A DNA stretch of 64,000 nucleotides from positions 558,001-622,000 of the forward strand of contig JBAMOY010000001.1 of the NCBI GenBank assembly GCA_037071015.1, given 5' to 3'. Positions 25,946 to 34,401 of this stretch are shown piece after piece; position 1 is the stretch's first letter, and each line of letters starts with the position of its first letter. The notes beneath the pieces were generated by a model, which saw only the letters and a list, made by a program, of their open reading frames with translations, was not told where the DNA came from and made no database searches. The translations under genes and the position numbers were made by a program. Origin of the DNA: JBAMOY01 sp037071015 (GTDB lineage: Bacteria > Bacillota_I > Bacilli_A > RF39 > UBA660).

Positions 25946-28746
25946 AATAATGATTTCAGAAATTGTCCCGTATAGCTTTCTTTAACTTTACTGACGGCTT
26001 CTGGCGTACCAGTGGCAACAATATTACCGCCAATATCACCGCCCTCAGGTCCTAAATCAATGATATAATCAGCAACTTTAATAACATCTAAATTATGTTC
26101 AATTACAACTACTGTATCACCGTTATCAACAATTCGTTGTAGAATTGTTAACAATTTTTTTATATCATCTATATGTAAACCGGTTGTTGGTTCATCAAGA
26201 ATAAATAAACTCTTGCCAGTTGGTTTCTTTTGTAACTCTTTGGCTAATTTAACACGACCTGCTTCACCACCACTAAGCGTTGGAGCACTCTGACCCAATT
26301 TGACATACGAAAGACCGACATCCATTAACATTTGTAATTTATCGCGAACTTTAGGTACATTTTCAAAAAACTCTAAAGCTTCCTCAACCCGCATATCCAA
26401 AACATCATAAATACTTTTATTCTTGTATTTTATTTGCAGTGTCTCACTATTATAACGAGTACCATGACACACCTCACAAGGCACATAAACATCTGGTAAA
26501 AAATGCATTTCAATTTTTTTAACACCGTCTCCCCAGCAAGCCTCACAGCGTCCACCTTTAACGTTAAAAGAGAAGCGTCCCTTATCATAACCTCTAATCT
26601 TAGCCTCTTTAGTATTGGCAAACACATCACGAATATCATCAAATACACCTGTATAAGTAGCTGGATTACTCCGTGGTGTCCGTCCAATCGGTGCTTGTGA
26701 AATATCAATCACTTTATCGATATTCTCCAATCCCTTAACACTTTTATATAAACCTGGTCGTTCTTTAACTTTATATAAGTTATTAGAAACAACTTTATAT
26801 AAAATTTCATTAACCAAACTACTCTTTCCACTACCACTAACACCAGTTACGCAAGTTAAAGTTCCTAAAGGAAATTTAACATTAATATTTTTCAAGTTAT
26901 TCTCTTTAGCTCCTTTAATTTCTAAATACTTGCCATTTCCTTTGCGCCTATTAGTTGGTACTTCAATTTTTAACTTACCAGTTAAATACTGTCCAGTTAA
27001 ACTATTAGGATTTTTCATTACTTCATCTGGCGTTCCTTCTGCGATAATTTCACCACCATGGAGACCAGCTCCCGGCCCAATATCTACTAAATAATCACAC
27101 GCCTTCATCGTATCGGTATCATGCTCAACCACAATTAAAGTATTACCCAAATCACGCATTTCTAACATCGAATCGATTAAACGTTGATTATCTCTTTGGT
27201 GTAAGCCGATACTTGGTTCATCAAGAACATATAATACTCCCGTTAAACGCGAACCAATTTGCGTAGCTAAACGAATACGTTGCGCCTCACCACCGCTAAG
27301 CGTTCCTGCACTACGATTTAATGTTAAATACTCTAAACCGACATTTATTAAAAATGATAAACGAGAATTAATCTCTTTAATAATCAAATCAGAAATTTCC
27401 TTTTGTTCTTTACTTAATTTTAACGTAGCTAAAAACTCATATAAATCACGAATACTTAGTTTAGTAATATCGTAGATATTCTTTTTTCCAACCAAAACAG
27501 CTAAAACCGAATCATTTAAACGAGCACCTTTACAACTAGGACATATACTTTCTGTCATATAACCTTCGATCCAATCGCGAATCCAATTGCTTTTCGTTTC
27601 AATATAACGTCTTTCTAGATTAGTTATTAACCCCTCAAAATAATCTTTAGTATTTCTAGTATTACCATTTTTAGAAATATAGTTAAATTCAATCACATCA
27701 GGTGAGCCATATAAAACAATATCTAAATCTTTTTTTGATAATTTAGATATTGCTATATCCATATCAATATGATAATAATTACATACGGTTTTAACCTGCG
27801 TATAAGTAATATTATCATCGTTATTTAAAATAACAATACCACCATTATTAATAGATTTGTTACGATCGGGAATAATTAAATCAATATCAATATTCTTTTT
27901 TACACCCAATCCCTTACAATCAGGACAAGCACCATAAGGAGCATTAAAAGAAAACATCCTAGGTTCTAATTCCGGAAGAGAAAAATCACAATCAGGGCAA
28001 GCATACTTTTCACTCATAACAACTTCATTATCCCCAAGAACATCGATAACAACTTTACCTCGTGATAATTTAGCTGCCATTTCGATTGATTCATATAAAC
28101 GACTACGTATATCATCCTTAATAATTAAGCGATCAACCACCACATCAATATTATGTTTCTTATTTTTATCCAAATTAATTTCCGTTCCCAAATCATATTC
28201 TTCATTATCAATACGTACACGAATATATCCATCCTTTAAAAGCGAAGATAATAAATCCTTATGTGTACCTTTTTCGCCATGAACAATCGGACTTAAAACA
28301 CGAATTTTCGTTTTAACATCTAAATTCATAATTTGATTAGTCATCTCTTCGATACTTTGACTACTAATCGGTTTTTTATGAACTGGACAATAAGGGATAC
28401 CAATACGAGCATACAACAATCTCAAATAATCATAAATTTCCGTCACTGTTCCTACTGTACTACGAGGATTTTTATTAGTTGTCTTTTGATCAATACTGAT
28501 AGATGGACTAAGACCTTCAATACTATCAACATCAGGTTTTTCATTGCCACCTAAAAATTGTCTAGCATAAGCACTCAAAGACTCAATATATCTTCTTTGG
28601 CCTTCAGCATATATTGTATCGAAAGCTAAACTACTTTTTCCACTTCCACTAACTCCAGTCATAACTATCAATTTATTCTTTGGAAGTTCAATACTAACAT
28701 TCTTCAAATTATTTTCTCTAGCACCCTTAATAATAATCTTATCCAT
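25942..28746 (-). CDS. uvrA: Excinuclease ABC subunit A
   Basis: A 934-residue UvrA, the damage-recognition ATPase of nucleotide excision repair. Two ABC modules, each with Walker A (MTGVSGSGKSSLAFDT near residue 31 and VTGVSGSGKSSLVNEI near 640) and ABC signature (LSGGEAQRIRLA, LSGGEAGRVKLA). The zinc fingers CPDC/CPDC near 250-280 and CEAC/CEVC near 740 are complete. Length is normal. uvrB is not adjacent. A LexA-type box and a good promoter lie upstream. Confidence 0.97.
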   Translation of the reverse strand: MDKIIIKGARENNLKNVSIELPKNKLIVMTGVSGSGKSSLAFDTIYAEGQRRYIESLSAYARQFLGGNEKPDVDSIEGLSPSISIDQKTTNKNPRSTVGTVTEIYDYLRLLYARIGIPYCPVHKKPISSQSIEEMTNQIMNLDVKTKIRVLSPIVHGEKGTHKDLLSSLLKDGYIRVRIDNEEYDLGTEINLDKNKKHNIDVVVDRLIIKDDIRSRLYESIEMAAKLSRGKVVIDVLGDNEVVMSEKYACPDCDFSLPELEPRMFSFNAPYGACPDCKGLGVKKNIDIDLIIPDRNKSINNGGIVILNNDDNITYTQVKTVCNYYHIDMDIAISKLSKKDLDIVLYGSPDVIEFNYISKNGNTRNTKDYFEGLITNLERRYIETKSNWIRDWIEGYMTESICPSCKGARLNDSVLAVLVGKKNIYDITKLSIRDLYEFLATLKLSKEQKEISDLIIKEINSRLSFLINVGLEYLTLNRSAGTLSGGEAQRIRLATQIGSRLTGVLYVLDEPSIGLHQRDNQRLIDSMLEMRDLGNTLIVVEHDTDTMKACDYLVDIGPGAGLHGGEIIAEGTPDEVMKNPNSLTGQYLTGKLKIEVPTNRRKGNGKYLEIKGAKENNLKNINVKFPLGTLTCVTGVSGSGKSSLVNEILYKVVSNNLYKVKERPGLYKSVKGLENIDKVIDISQAPIGRTPRSNPATYTGVFDDIRDVFANTKEAKIRGYDKGRFSFNVKGGRCEACWGDGVKKIEMHFLPDVYVPCEVCHGTRYNSETLQIKYKNKSIYDVLDMRVEEALEFFENVPKVRDKLQMLMDVGLSYVKLGQSAPTLSGGEAGRVKLAKELQKKPTGKSLFILDEPTTGLHIDDIKKLLTILQRIVDNGDTVVVIEHNLDVIKVADYIIDLGPEGGDIGGNIVATGTPEAVSKVKESYTGQFLKSLL

Positions 28747-28768
28747 AAAATCACCTCAAATACCTTAT

Positions 28769-28797
28769 ATTATAACCAAATATAAAAACAAATTCAA
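28769..28797 (-). promoter_or_regulatory. Proximal uvrA promoter
   Basis: Minus-strand TTGAAT (28792-28797), 17-base spacer, TATAAT (28769-28774). It ends about 23 bases before the uvrA start codon. Confidence 0.6.
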
Positions 28798-28823
28798 TTA
28801 CTATTTATTACCATTACTACCTA

Positions 28824-28852
28824 ATCTTATCAAACGAACAATTGTTTGTCAA
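28824..28852 (-). promoter_or_regulatory. LexA-type box with overlapping distal promoter
   Basis: CGAACAATTGTTTG at 28835-28848 matches the Bacillus LexA (DinR) consensus CGAAC-N4-GTTYG in 13 of 14 positions. TTGACA (28847-28852) with a 17-base spacer to TAAGAT (28824-28829) overlaps it. This supports SOS control of uvrA. Confidence 0.6.
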
Positions 28853-28858
28853 TCAACA

Positions 28859-28882
28859 AAAAAAGATTAGTAACCTAATCTT
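28859..28882 (-). terminator. Terminator of the 3D-domain gene
   Basis: AAGATTAG (28863-28870) pairs with CTAATCTT (28875-28882); the minus-strand run of T follows. The stop codon lies in the loop. Confidence 0.75.
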
Positions 28883-29514
28883 AAAACTTCAAATTTTACA
28901 TTATGACTAACACTATACTTACTAGCATCTTTTTCTGTCGCAAATAACAAATCAAATGTAAATTTTTTACCAATGCCAATGTTACCACCACGATCTAAAA
29001 CAATTGCGATAATATCACTATCACTAACATTGCTTGCACTTATTTTAACGATTGTTCCAAATGGATATTTTTTATCACCAGATACAATTCTCACTTTACC
29101 ATAGGTTGAATCATTATAATAAATATTCCCTTCACCGACATAATATCCAGAAGCTACTCTATTACTAGTACAACCATAACAATCTGGGCCATACCCACTC
29201 ATTGTTCCATACAACGTTTCTAAAGCATTAGATGGAATAGATACTACAATATCCTCTTTTTTATCAGTAATTTTATCATCAACTGTCGTTGTTGACACAA
29301 CCGTTTCCTTTTCATCTTCAACAACTACCGGAAATTCTTCTTCATCTAATTCAGTATTAATAACATCATCAAGTACAACATTATAGGCAATGTAATTATT
29401 ACCATTATCATTAACCATCTCACTAAATAAAGATTCAGAAGCTTCAGTAGTATAAATGTTAAAACTAACTATTCCAACCATTAATATATTAAAAAAAGTT
29501 AATAATTTTTTCAT
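28867..29514 (-). CDS. Secreted 3D-domain protein
   Basis: A 215-residue protein with an N-terminal hydrophobic signal (LLTFFNILMVGIVSFNIYTT), an acidic Thr/Val/Asp linker of about 75 residues and a C-terminal 3D domain (about 108-215). The domain carries the conserved aspartates: YNDSTYGKVRIVSG, FGTIVKI and the hallmark IVLDRGGNIG. 3D domains are the double-psi barrel found in MltA and in spore cortex/germination proteins such as YabE, Sps and YuiC. It may cleave peptidoglycan during spore or vegetative wall remodelling. It lies downstream of the spoVA genes, but its own promoter separates it. Confidence 0.8.
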   Translation of the reverse strand: MKKLLTFFNILMVGIVSFNIYTTEASESLFSEMVNDNGNNYIAYNVVLDDVINTELDEEEFPVVVEDEKETVVSTTTVDDKITDKKEDIVVSIPSNALETLYGTMSGYGPDCYGCTSNRVASGYYVGEGNIYYNDSTYGKVRIVSGDKKYPFGTIVKISASNVSDSDIIAIVLDRGGNIGIGKKFTFDLLFATEKDASKYSVSHNVKFEVLRLGY

Positions 29515-29533
29515 TTTTTATTACCTCTTATAT

Positions 29534-29576
29534 ATTATACCAAAAATTACCCGTTATCAGATAATAAGGTTATCTG
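29534..29576 (-). promoter_or_regulatory. Extended -10 promoter with upstream palindrome
   Basis: TGGTATAAT on the minus strand (TATAAT at 29534-29539) lies 20 bases from the start codon. A 19-base palindrome CAGATAA-TAAGG-TTATCTG at 29558-29576 is upstream and may bind a regulator; which one is unknown. Confidence 0.5.
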
Positions 29577-29610
29577 AAGGTTCTCAATAATAGTAAAATA
29601 GTGTAAATAA

Positions 29611-29632
29611 AAAAGACTATCTCTAGTCTTTT
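29611..29632 (-). terminator. Terminator of the spoVA genes
   Basis: AAAAGACTA (29611-29619) pairs with TAGTCTTTT (29624-29632), loop TCTC. The spoVAE stop (TAG) lies inside the right arm. Confidence 0.75.
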
Positions 29633-29973
29633 GGTTTAAAAATTAATGCTAAAAAGAAAGAAATAACAATAGCTGCCATAATACCAGATGAAGTTAAATT
29701 AAACATACCCATACATAAGCCCATAAATCCAAAATCAGAAGCACTTTCCATCGCACCATGGATAAGTAAGTGACCAAAACTAGTAATAGGTACTAATGCA
29801 CCCCCGCCAGCCCATAAAATAAATTTGTCATATAAACCAAATACATCTAGAAAAGCACCGACAACAACAAAAATCGTCGTTATATGTCCTGGCGTTAACT
29901 TTGTGTTATCTAAAATTAACTGTCCGATTAAACATACAATCCCACAAAATAGAAAGGCATTTACATAATTCAT
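29623..29973 (-). CDS. spoVAE: Stage V sporulation protein AE (channel subunit)
   Basis: A 116-residue membrane protein with TPGHITTIFVVVGAFLDVFG, ITSFGHLLIHGAME and a C-terminal helix, typical of SpoVAE (SpoVAEB). It is an inner-membrane subunit of the SpoVA complex that moves dipicolinic acid into the forespore and releases it on germination. Overlaps the spoVAD stop as ATGA, hence tightly coupled. Confidence 0.93.
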   Translation of the reverse strand: MNYVNAFLFCGIVCLIGQLILDNTKLTPGHITTIFVVVGAFLDVFGLYDKFILWAGGGALVPITSFGHLLIHGAMESASDFGFMGLCMGMFNLTSSGIMAAIVISFFLALIFKPKD

Positions 29974-30959
29974 TCAATTACCTCCAAACTAATCGCATGA
30001 GCAATACTCGGAATAGTCAACTTTTGATTAACCATCGTTGGACTCATCAAGGCTCCAGTTGCTACTAAAAGAACTCGTTTATACTCTTTTTTTATCATTT
30101 TATTAAATATATAACTGTAAGTCACTAAAGGTGCACACGCTGAACCACTACCTCCTGAATATACAGGTTGATTATCGACATCATAAATCAACGTTGCTGT
30201 GTCATCATAGTTCTTAAGCTTTATTCCATACTCTGTCTGCATATACTCTACTAATATTTTCTTACCAACTTCTCCTAAATCACCTGTAACAACTAAATCA
30301 TAATAACCGATTTCCCTTTTCATATCTGATAAATGACGATAAATTGTATGAGCGGCCGCTGGTGCCATTACAGCTCCCATATTAAAGACATCTTTTACCC
30401 CTAAATCATTAACAGATCCAATCGTACCACTTTCAATTCTAATACCTTTTTTATTATAAGATAAATAAGCACTAGCTCCACCAGTAACAGTAAAAGTTGT
30501 CGATTTAGGTTTAGGACCACCATACTCGACTGGATAACGAAATTGCTTTTCGGCAGCATTATTATGTGATGAAGCTGAACAAATACAATTCTTTACTTGT
30601 CCTGCTTCCACCATATTTGCACCAATAATCAATCCTTCTACACTAGTAGCACAGGCACTATATAGTCCTAAATAAGGAATTCCTAATTTACTAGCCGCAT
30701 AGTTAGAAGATACCAACTGATTCAATAAATCACCTGACAAATGAACATCGACATCAAAACGTGTTTTACCAATTTTATTTAATAAAATATCGACACTTTC
30801 TTCGATTAATCTAGACTCAGCTTGTTCCCAAGTTGGCATTCCAAAGTAAAACTCATCATAACTTTTATCAAAATAATTATTTAGTGGTCCTTTTTTCTCA
30901 TATGGTCCTGTAATAGTAGCCGTTTCATTGATATAAACATTATTATATTTAAAAGTCAT
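29970..30959 (-). CDS. spoVAD: Stage V sporulation protein AD
   Basis: A 329-residue thiolase-fold protein that binds dipicolinic acid on the outer face of the spore inner membrane. Signature stretches are GPYEKKGPLNNYFDKSYD, YFGMPTWEQAESRL and LYSACATSVEGLIIGA, the last bearing the thiolase-like cysteine. GGSGSACAPLVTYSY near the C terminus is also characteristic. Starts directly after spoVAC without a gap. Confidence 0.95.
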   Translation of the reverse strand: MTFKYNNVYINETATITGPYEKKGPLNNYFDKSYDEFYFGMPTWEQAESRLIEESVDILLNKIGKTRFDVDVHLSGDLLNQLVSSNYAASKLGIPYLGLYSACATSVEGLIIGANMVEAGQVKNCICSASSHNNAAEKQFRYPVEYGGPKPKSTTFTVTGGASAYLSYNKKGIRIESGTIGSVNDLGVKDVFNMGAVMAPAAAHTIYRHLSDMKREIGYYDLVVTGDLGEVGKKILVEYMQTEYGIKLKNYDDTATLIYDVDNQPVYSGGSGSACAPLVTYSYIFNKMIKKEYKRVLLVATGALMSPTMVNQKLTIPSIAHAISLEVIE

Positions 30960-31400
30960 TTAGCACCACCCCAATAATAATCTTAAAAGACCAAACACAT
31001 AAGCACTTACTACCCCAAAAATAATAACACTACCAGCTAACTTTAACATATTAGCTCCAATACCCATCACTAAACCCTCTTTACGATATTCTAAAGCCGC
31101 ACTTTGCATCGCATGAGCAAAGCCAGTAATCGGGACAATAAGACCACACTTACAAAAATTCACCCACTTATCAAAAAAGCCTAAACAAGTAAATAAACAA
31201 CCGATAAAAATTAAAGTAATAATCATAAAGCAGGAAGCTTCTTTAGTTGGTATATCAAGATAGAAAGAATAAAAGTTTAATAAAAATTCACCTAACATTC
31301 CCATTAAACCGCCAGTAATAAAGGCAACTAAAGCATTGTAAACAAAATTTTCTTTAGGTGTATATTTTTTTACCAAAACACTATATTTACTTTTTTCCAT
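30960..31400 (-). CDS. spoVAC: Stage V sporulation protein AC
   Basis: A 146-residue polytopic protein with PKENFVYNALVAFITGGLMG, ITGFAHAMQSAALEY and a C-terminal helix, typical of SpoVAC, the mechanosensitive channel-forming subunit. With spoVAD and spoVAE it gives the minimal three-gene set; spoVAA, AB and AF are absent. A sigma-G-like promoter lies upstream. Confidence 0.94.
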   Translation of the reverse strand: MEKSKYSVLVKKYTPKENFVYNALVAFITGGLMGMLGEFLLNFYSFYLDIPTKEASCFMIITLIFIGCLFTCLGFFDKWVNFCKCGLIVPITGFAHAMQSAALEYRKEGLVMGIGANMLKLAGSVIIFGVVSAYVFGLLRLLLGWC

Positions 31401-31417
31401 ATAATTCCTCCTACCGT

Positions 31418-31446
31418 TATTATGATTACCAAATTATTTTTTATAC
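31418..31446 (-). promoter_or_regulatory. Forespore sigma-G/sigma-F-type promoter of spoVA
   Basis: Minus-strand GTATA (31442-31446), 17-base spacer, CATAATA (31418-31424). This fits the sigma-G consensus gYATR-N17-18-CATnnTA. It lies about 18 bases before the spoVAC start codon and behind a hairpin that follows sigF. Confidence 0.65.
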
Positions 31447-31455
31447 AAATTATTA

Positions 31456-31490
31456 CAAAAAAAATAAACTAGCTTAACTAACCAGTTTAT
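31456..31490 (-). terminator. Hairpin between sigF and spoVAC
   Basis: ATAAACT (31464-31470) pairs with AGTTTAT (31484-31490), followed on the minus strand by a run of eight T. A long and partly paired loop. The sigF stop lies in the loop. It separates sigF from spoVA. Confidence 0.5.
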
Positions 31491-32139
31491 CTTTTAATTT
31501 CATAAGAATTTTCTGTTCTTTACGCGACACTTGAACTTGACTCATCCCTAATACCTTAGAAGTTTCAGATTGAGTCATATCACGCATATAACGATTTACA
31601 ATTAAATCTCTTTCAAAATCATCTAAATTTTCTAAAGCTTGACGAAGCAAAATCAAATCATCAACATCAACTTCAGTCTCTTGACTAATAACATCGTGCA
31701 AGGTCAACTCCTTTTCATCATCTGTTATCGCCTCATCAATACTTTGAATAACGTTGTTGCTTCTAATTGCTTCGTATAATTCATATTCTGACACCTCCAA
31801 AAAATTAGATAATTCTGATATCGTCGGTTCTCGCATTAATTGTTGCGACAATAATATGCTAGCTTTTTCAATCATCAAATTTAATTTACTAATATTACGG
31901 CTAACTTTAATTCCCTTATCTTTCCTAACTAATTGACACATTTCACCAACTATATATGGATAAGCATACGTCGTAAACTTTACACCCATACTCGGATCAA
32001 AACGATAATAAGCATTAATTAAGCCCAATGTACCAGCTTGAAACAAATCATCCTTGTTAGGATAATTAGTAAAATTATGAGTAATAGAATAAATTAAATT
32101 TTGATTGTCAATAATTAACTTTTCTAAATCCTCTGTCAA
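31474..32139 (-). CDS. sigF: Forespore RNA polymerase sigma factor (SigF-like)
   Basis: A 221-residue sigma-70 factor of the SigF/SigG/SigB group: NLIYSITHNF then KDDLFQAGTLGLINAYYRFD (region 2.1-2.2), FTTYAYPYIVGEMCQLVRKD (2.3-2.4), SRNISKLNLMIEKA (3) and a C-terminal helix-turn-helix TQSETSKVLGMSQVQVSRKEQKIL-like block (region 4). Position after spoIIAA and before spoVA is that of sigF in Bacillus. The start is a TTG; its ribosome site AGGAATG overlaps the spoIIAA stop, about 12 bases away. The anti-sigma factor gene spoIIAB, always expected between spoIIAA and sigF, is absent. SigG cannot be fully excluded but the operon favours SigF. Confidence 0.88.
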   Translation of the reverse strand: MTEDLEKLIIDNQNLIYSITHNFTNYPNKDDLFQAGTLGLINAYYRFDPSMGVKFTTYAYPYIVGEMCQLVRKDKGIKVSRNISKLNLMIEKASILLSQQLMREPTISELSNFLEVSEYELYEAIRSNNVIQSIDEAITDDEKELTLHDVISQETEVDVDDLILLRQALENLDDFERDLIVNRYMRDMTQSETSKVLGMSQVQVSRKEQKILMKLKDKLVS

Positions 32140-32145
32140 ACATTA

Positions 32146-32493
32146 TCACATTCCTATCATATTTATAGCACTCAACTCATCACTAACCTCATACATATAA
32201 TTTAACAACCGACTATTATTAATGCGATATCTAACTAACGAATTATTTATACCACAAAGCATCGCCTTACCATCATTCATCTTGCTGAGTTCATAATTAT
32301 ATAACAAACTATTTATTCCTTTTAAATCAATTGAAGTTAATCCATCAATATTAAAGACAACATTCTTAATACCATTATCTTTAACTAGCTCAGTAACCTC
32401 ACTATTTAATTTGTCAATAGTCGTTTTATTTAAAACTCCTGTCAATCTAATAAATAGAATACCCTTACGAAATTCCATTGTAATATCTAGCAC
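32146..32493 (-). CDS. spoIIAA: SpoIIAA-like STAS anti-anti-sigma factor without the phosphorylatable serine
   Basis: A 115-residue single STAS domain. FIRLTGVLNKTTIDKLN aligns with CIRLTGELDHHTAETL of Bacillus SpoIIAA, and the following strand/helix agree throughout. The Bacillus motif MDSSGL, whose first Ser (S58) is phosphorylated by SpoIIAB, reads IDLKGI (residues 55-60) here, so Ser-Ser is replaced by Leu-Lys. The ExD before the first helix is also LN. The start is a GTG with GAGGTGATAAT just upstream; upstream in-frame codons do not have a site. Spo0A-type box at 32545. It should bind its partner in a permanently unphosphorylated-like state or through a different mechanism. Confidence 0.85.
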   Translation of the reverse strand: MLDITMEFRKGILFIRLTGVLNKTTIDKLNSEVTELVKDNGIKNVVFNIDGLTSIDLKGINSLLYNYELSKMNDGKAMLCGINNSLVRYRINNSRLLNYMYEVSDELSAINMIGM

Positions 32494-32544
32494 ATTATCA
32501 CCTCGCAAATATAATTTAACACACCTGAAAACAGCATTTGACCA

Positions 32545-32554
32545 TTTCGACAAA
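32545..32554 (-). promoter_or_regulatory. Spo0A box in front of spoIIAA
   Basis: Minus-strand TTTGTCGAAA, an exact match to the extended Spo0A box core. It lies 52 bases upstream of the spoIIAA start codon; a possible -10 (TAAATT) is about 30 bases downstream of the box. In Bacillus spoIIA is activated by Spo0A-P together with sigma-H; a sigma-H promoter is not clearly seen. Confidence 0.6.
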
Positions 32555-32577
32555 ACTAGAATTAATTTTGCTTCAAC

Positions 32578-32609
32578 AAAAAAGAACATCATTTTTACAA
32601 ATAATGTTC
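32578..32609 (-). terminator. Terminator of the padR/DUF1700 operon
   Basis: GAACATCATT (32584-32593) pairs with AATAATGTTC (32600-32609) with one mismatch; the minus-strand U-tract is six T. Confidence 0.65.
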
Positions 32610-32660
32610 CATTCTGTCATTAATTATATACTATTATCAAAATTCGTTTACCTTTAAATC

Positions 32661-34067
32661 TTAATAAAATTCATATTCTTTTTTAATTAATGATTTCGTC
32701 TTTTCGTTGACATAAACTTTAGTGTGATAATCTGTAAGTTTATTATAATTATATATTTTATAATCTTTAAAATCACTTAAAATATTATCTAAAATTTTTC
32801 GATTAAAATTAGTCGAATGGTAAACAATCGCATATTCATTATAATCTTCATCATAGGTGTTTTTTCTTAACGATATATCAATTAAATCTTTATAATAATA
32901 AACTTCAATAACTGCTTTATTATCTTCGAGATTATTATCCACCACAATTTCTAAATCGTGAGAATAATCTTCAATAACTGTCGGACGGTCAATTCTCTCT
33001 TCAAAACGTTTAACAGTCTCTTCATATAAACCCTCTGGAGCACGATCATAAAATTCATATTTACTAATCATATCAAAGGTCATAAACAAGCCAACAATCG
33101 TAATAACTAAACCGACTATCGATGGATAAAAATGTAATTTTTTATGACCAAATAATAATTGCCATAAAATATATAAAATATTAGCCATAATAATAGTGCC
33201 ACCCAAAGCAAGTAAACTAACACCCCAAACATCAAAACCTTTAATTAATAAATATATCGTAGTGGAAAAACCGAAAATACCACCTATTACAATGCCTACC
33301 ATTGGTAATAAGAAAGTAATCAATAAGAAAATTTTAACAATTAAAACTAAAGCATTAATAATTGGTGACTCGCCTTTTTCTTTAGATTCCACTTTAGACA
33401 TCCTATTATCTTTAACTTCCCTTTCCTCCTTCTTATTCACTTTAATAACCTTATTTTCCTTTTTCTCTTCTTTCATCGTATCATCACTACCTTTAACAAA
33501 ATACTTACTAAACATGGCAATACCAATCAAAATACAAACAACAAGATATATAATACCGACAATCACTTTCCAAATAAAACCTAAAATACTATCAATTGGA
33601 GCTAAATTAAATTCTAAAATATTTTCCCCTAATTCATGAATTAAATAGAAAGGAACTTTAATAATAGCCATAATCAATAGAAAAATAACAATCTTTATTA
33701 ATATTTCAAAAATTAATTCAACAGTAATACCATCAGAGTTATTCCTAAAATTATCAAATACACCTCTTGAAAAATCTGCTAATTTATGGGCAAATCTTTT
33801 AATCAAAGTTTCACCATTTTTCAAAAATTCCTTACCGGCATCTTCGTCATTTTGATAATATTCAGGATTTATTTTATAAGCACCTAAAATACCATCAATT
33901 AACTCATCAATGTTCCCAAAATCAGCGATAGCCTCTTCTTCCGTTTTTCCGTGTTTAACCTTTTCACTAATAATATCCTTATACTCATCGATAATATCTT
34001 GACGCTCTAAAGCATTCAAAATAGATAATCTATTTTCCAATACCTTGATAAATTCCTTTTTAGTCAT
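32661..34067 (-). CDS. DUF1700/HAAS-domain multi-pass membrane protein
   Basis: A 468-residue protein. The N terminus is a HAAS (DUF1700) domain: MTKKEFIKVLENRLSILNAL, then EYKDIISEKVKHGKTEEEAI and FGNIDELIDGILG. Membrane helices follow around 130-190 and 240-350, with a Lys/Glu-rich hydrophilic block between them, and about 100 C-terminal residues lie outside. PadR plus HAAS/DUF1700 pairs are a common Firmicutes envelope-related module; PadR usually represses the operon. Starts eight bases inside the end of padR. Confidence 0.8.
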   Translation of the reverse strand: MTKKEFIKVLENRLSILNALERQDIIDEYKDIISEKVKHGKTEEEAIADFGNIDELIDGILGAYKINPEYYQNDEDAGKEFLKNGETLIKRFAHKLADFSRGVFDNFRNNSDGITVELIFEILIKIVIFLLIMAIIKVPFYLIHELGENILEFNLAPIDSILGFIWKVIVGIIYLVVCILIGIAMFSKYFVKGSDDTMKEEKKENKVIKVNKKEEREVKDNRMSKVESKEKGESPIINALVLIVKIFLLITFLLPMVGIVIGGIFGFSTTIYLLIKGFDVWGVSLLALGGTIIMANILYILWQLLFGHKKLHFYPSIVGLVITIVGLFMTFDMISKYEFYDRAPEGLYEETVKRFEERIDRPTVIEDYSHDLEIVVDNNLEDNKAVIEVYYYKDLIDISLRKNTYDEDYNEYAIVYHSTNFNRKILDNILSDFKDYKIYNYNKLTDYHTKVYVNEKTKSLIKKEYEFY

Positions 34068-34383
34068 TTATTTCACACTCCTCTAAAAAATTATTTACTG
34101 ATGATGCAAATTCATTCCACGTATCAACTAACATCTTCATTCTTTCATAGCCCAATACTGTAATTTTATAATATTTGCGAGATGGTCCTTCATTCGATTC
34201 CACTAAATATGTTTCAAAATAGTGATCATTAGTCAACCTTTTAAGTAACGGATATATTGTTCCTTCATTGACATCGACAACTTTTGAAACCGATGAAACC
34301 AATTCATACCCATACATGTCCTTTTTGTTTAACGAACATAATACAATTAGTTCTAAAACACCTTTCTTAAATTGTGTGTTCAT
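34060..34383 (-). CDS. PadR-family transcriptional regulator
   Basis: A 107-residue winged-helix PadR protein: KKGVLELIVLCSLNKKDMYG at the N terminus, then the winged helix with VNEGTIYPLLKRLT and a C-terminal dimer helix. PadR proteins generally repress their own operon. Two perfect palindromes in its promoter region fit such autoregulation. Confidence 0.9.
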   Translation of the reverse strand: MNTQFKKGVLELIVLCSLNKKDMYGYELVSSVSKVVDVNEGTIYPLLKRLTNDHYFETYLVESNEGPSRKYYKITVLGYERMKMLVDTWNEFASSVNNFLEECEIND

Positions 34384-34401
34384 ACATCACCTCACAAGTA
34401 A

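Noticed and set aside
32140..32145. Hidden spoIIAB between spoIIAA and sigF
   Set aside because: Only six bases separate the genes and no alternative frame across the region gives an ATPase-like sequence; its absence is real, not an annotation gap.
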